A DNA stretch of 6,406 bases, from the NCBI GenBank assembly GCA_017551465.1, contig JAFZLN010000119.1:1-6406 (forward strand), written 5' to 3'. The first letter of the stretch is position 1. Each line of letters opens with the position of its first letter. The DNA comes from Bacilli bacterium (lineage in GTDB: Bacteria; Bacillota_I; Bacilli_A; RFN20; CAG-826). The position numbers and the translations under genes are program-made. The notes under the pieces were generated by a model that was not told the DNA's origin, did no database searches, and worked only from the letters and a program-made list of their open reading frames with translations. Below are positions 5,519-6,406 of this stretch, in pieces.

Positions 5519-6406
5519 ATGGCAAAGAATAACAAAAATAATTACTCCGCTCGTGAGACTAACGTTTCAACAAAAGTTAAAAGCGATCGTAGCAAATCAA
5601 AAGTTAATGGTGGTGTCTTCGTTTACACAGGTGCTATCAGCGCGGGTGAACTCGCAAAAACCATTAATGTCCCAATTGGTGATGTGATTAAATTCCTCTT
5701 CATGCAAGGCAAGATGGTCACCATCAACACAATTCTTGATGACGAATTAATTGGCCTTGTCTGTTTAGAGTTTGGCTATGACTTCCAAAAGAAAGTTATC
5801 GTCGCTGCTGAACACTTTGAAGACGTCGAAATTAACGACGACCCAAGTAAGTTAAAACCAAGACCTCCAGTTGTGACCATCATGGGTCACGTTGACCATG
5901 GTAAAACTACCCTCATCGATGCGATTAGAAACTCTAATCTTGTCGAAGGTGAATTCGGTGGCATCTCTCAAGAAATTGGTGCTTACCAAAAAGAAATCAA
6001 TGGTCAAAAGATTACCTTTATTGACACTCCAGGACACGAAGCTTTCACCCAAATGAGAGCTAGAGGTGCTGGTGTCACTGATATCGTTGTCTTAGTGGTT
6101 GCCGCTGATGATGGTGTTATGCCACAAACAATTGAAGCTATCGACCACGCTAAAGCAGCGGGTGTTCCAATCATCGTTGCTATTAACAAAATGGATAAGC
6201 CAGGTGCTGATCCAGAAAGAGTTAAAAATGAACTCATGCAACATGATGTTATTGCTGAAGAATATGGCGGAGATGTAATCTGTGTTGAAATCTCTGCTAA
6301 AAAGAAAACAAATAAGAAAGAAAATAGAGAATCCTTTACCACATCTGCACACGAGATGGGGAAGAGTGGGTTGAGCGCAAAAAAGAAGAATGCAGCACAG
6401 GCAAAA
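5519..6406 (+). CDS. infB: Translation initiation factor IF-2, N-terminal part (truncated by window end)
   Basis: IF-2 is the GTPase that places initiator fMet-tRNA on the 30S subunit and promotes subunit joining. The visible 296 codons start with a short Lys/Asn/Ser-rich leader (1-30), then an IF2-N module (about 33-95), then the GTPase domain. Its motifs are G1 GHVDHGKT (123-130), G2 [10 protein letters not shown] (147-156), G3 DTPGH (169-173), G4 NKMDK (223-227) and G5 SAK (259-261). The G-domain starts near residue 115, so this is a compact IF2 like those of small-genome Firmicutes and Mollicutes. In G2 the usual Thr is Ser150 and the usual Gln-His is Gln-Glu. After G5 the frame stays open, but the last 30 or so residues do not follow the family pattern and look corrupted. 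Domains II to IV lie beyond the window. Identity is certain. Confidence 0.96.
   Translation, partial: MAKNNKNNYSARETNVSTKVKSDRSKSKVNGGVFVYTGAISAGELAKTINVPIGDVIKFLFMQGKMVTINTILDDELIGLVCLEFGYDFQKKVIVAAEHFEDVEINDDPSKLKPRPPVVTIMGHVDHGKTTLIDAIRNSNLVEGEFGGISQEIGAYQKEINGQKITFIDTPGHEAFTQMRARGAGVTDIVVLVVAADDGVMPQTIEAIDHAKAAGVPIIVAINKMDKPGADPERVKNELMQHDVIAEEYGGDVICVEISAKKKTNKKENRESFTTSAHEMGKSGLSAKKKNAAQAK
6311..6406 (+). other. Anomalous 3' end of the window: infB sequence apparently corrupted
   Basis: After the G5 motif, IF2 proteins normally continue with a helix of the form ELLExILLxAExxELKAN and then GTVIEA. Here the in-frame translation is Lys/Ser/Gly-rich and matches only in scattered spots. Leaving out GG near 6360 and TGGG at 6367-6370 gives [13 protein letters not shown], which resembles AExxELKAN. 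The runs GGGG and GGG are also unlike the rest of the window. This fits an error-rich contig end better than a real gene change. Confidence 0.5.

Noticed and set aside
5852..6352. Antisense frames opposite infB
   Set aside because: The + strand carries all five GTPase motifs; the antisense frames have no recognisable content.
1..6406. Reassigned TGA (Trp) as in Mycoplasma and Spiroplasma
   Set aside because: All Trp codons seen are TGG and no in-frame TGA occurs in the real genes.

Overview
This is an AT-rich, gene-dense window with every gene on the + strand. It suggests a chromosome of a low-GC Gram-positive-like bacterium, probably an uncultured member of Bacilli or a Mollicutes relative. 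Three things point there: the gene order rimP-nusA-ylxR-infB, the short N-terminus of IF2, and the Shine-Dalgarno sites before nusA and infB. TGG encodes Trp throughout, no in-frame TGA occurs, and all seven visible stop codons are TAA, so nothing indicates a recoded TGA. The taxonomic call is inference. No gap between genes exceeds about 120 bases; there is no tRNA, rRNA, CRISPR array, insertion sequence or phage gene.

Left part (1-881): the C-terminal end of a PepC/bleomycin-hydrolase cysteine aminopeptidase, followed four bases later by a HAD-superfamily phosphatase. Middle part (about 882-2972): a promoter-like -10 box, a four-helix membrane protein with a BspA-type leucine-rich-repeat tail predicted to face the cytoplasm, then a LicD-family phosphotransferase-like protein. 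These two are probably co-transcribed and may act at the cell envelope.

Right part (2973-6406): a strong SigA-type promoter, a structured leader with an intrinsic terminator just before the first start codon, then rimP, nusA, ylxR (rnpM) and infB, the conserved ribosome-maturation, transcription and translation-initiation operon. ylxQ, usually found between ylxR and infB in Firmicutes, is absent. NusA carries a long acidic low-complexity tail after KH2. infB runs off the window, and its last ~95 bases no longer read like IF2, which looks like an error-rich contig end.

The most interesting element is the rimP leader. A hairpin capped by a GCGA tetraloop sits at the predicted 5' end. It is followed by alternating GAGT/ACTC segments that can form mutually exclusive pairs, ending in the terminator. 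Because NusA stimulates intrinsic termination, and Bacillus subtilis NusA is known to autoregulate its operon by termination in the 5' UTR, this leader is a good candidate for NusA feedback, here with an added RNA switch.
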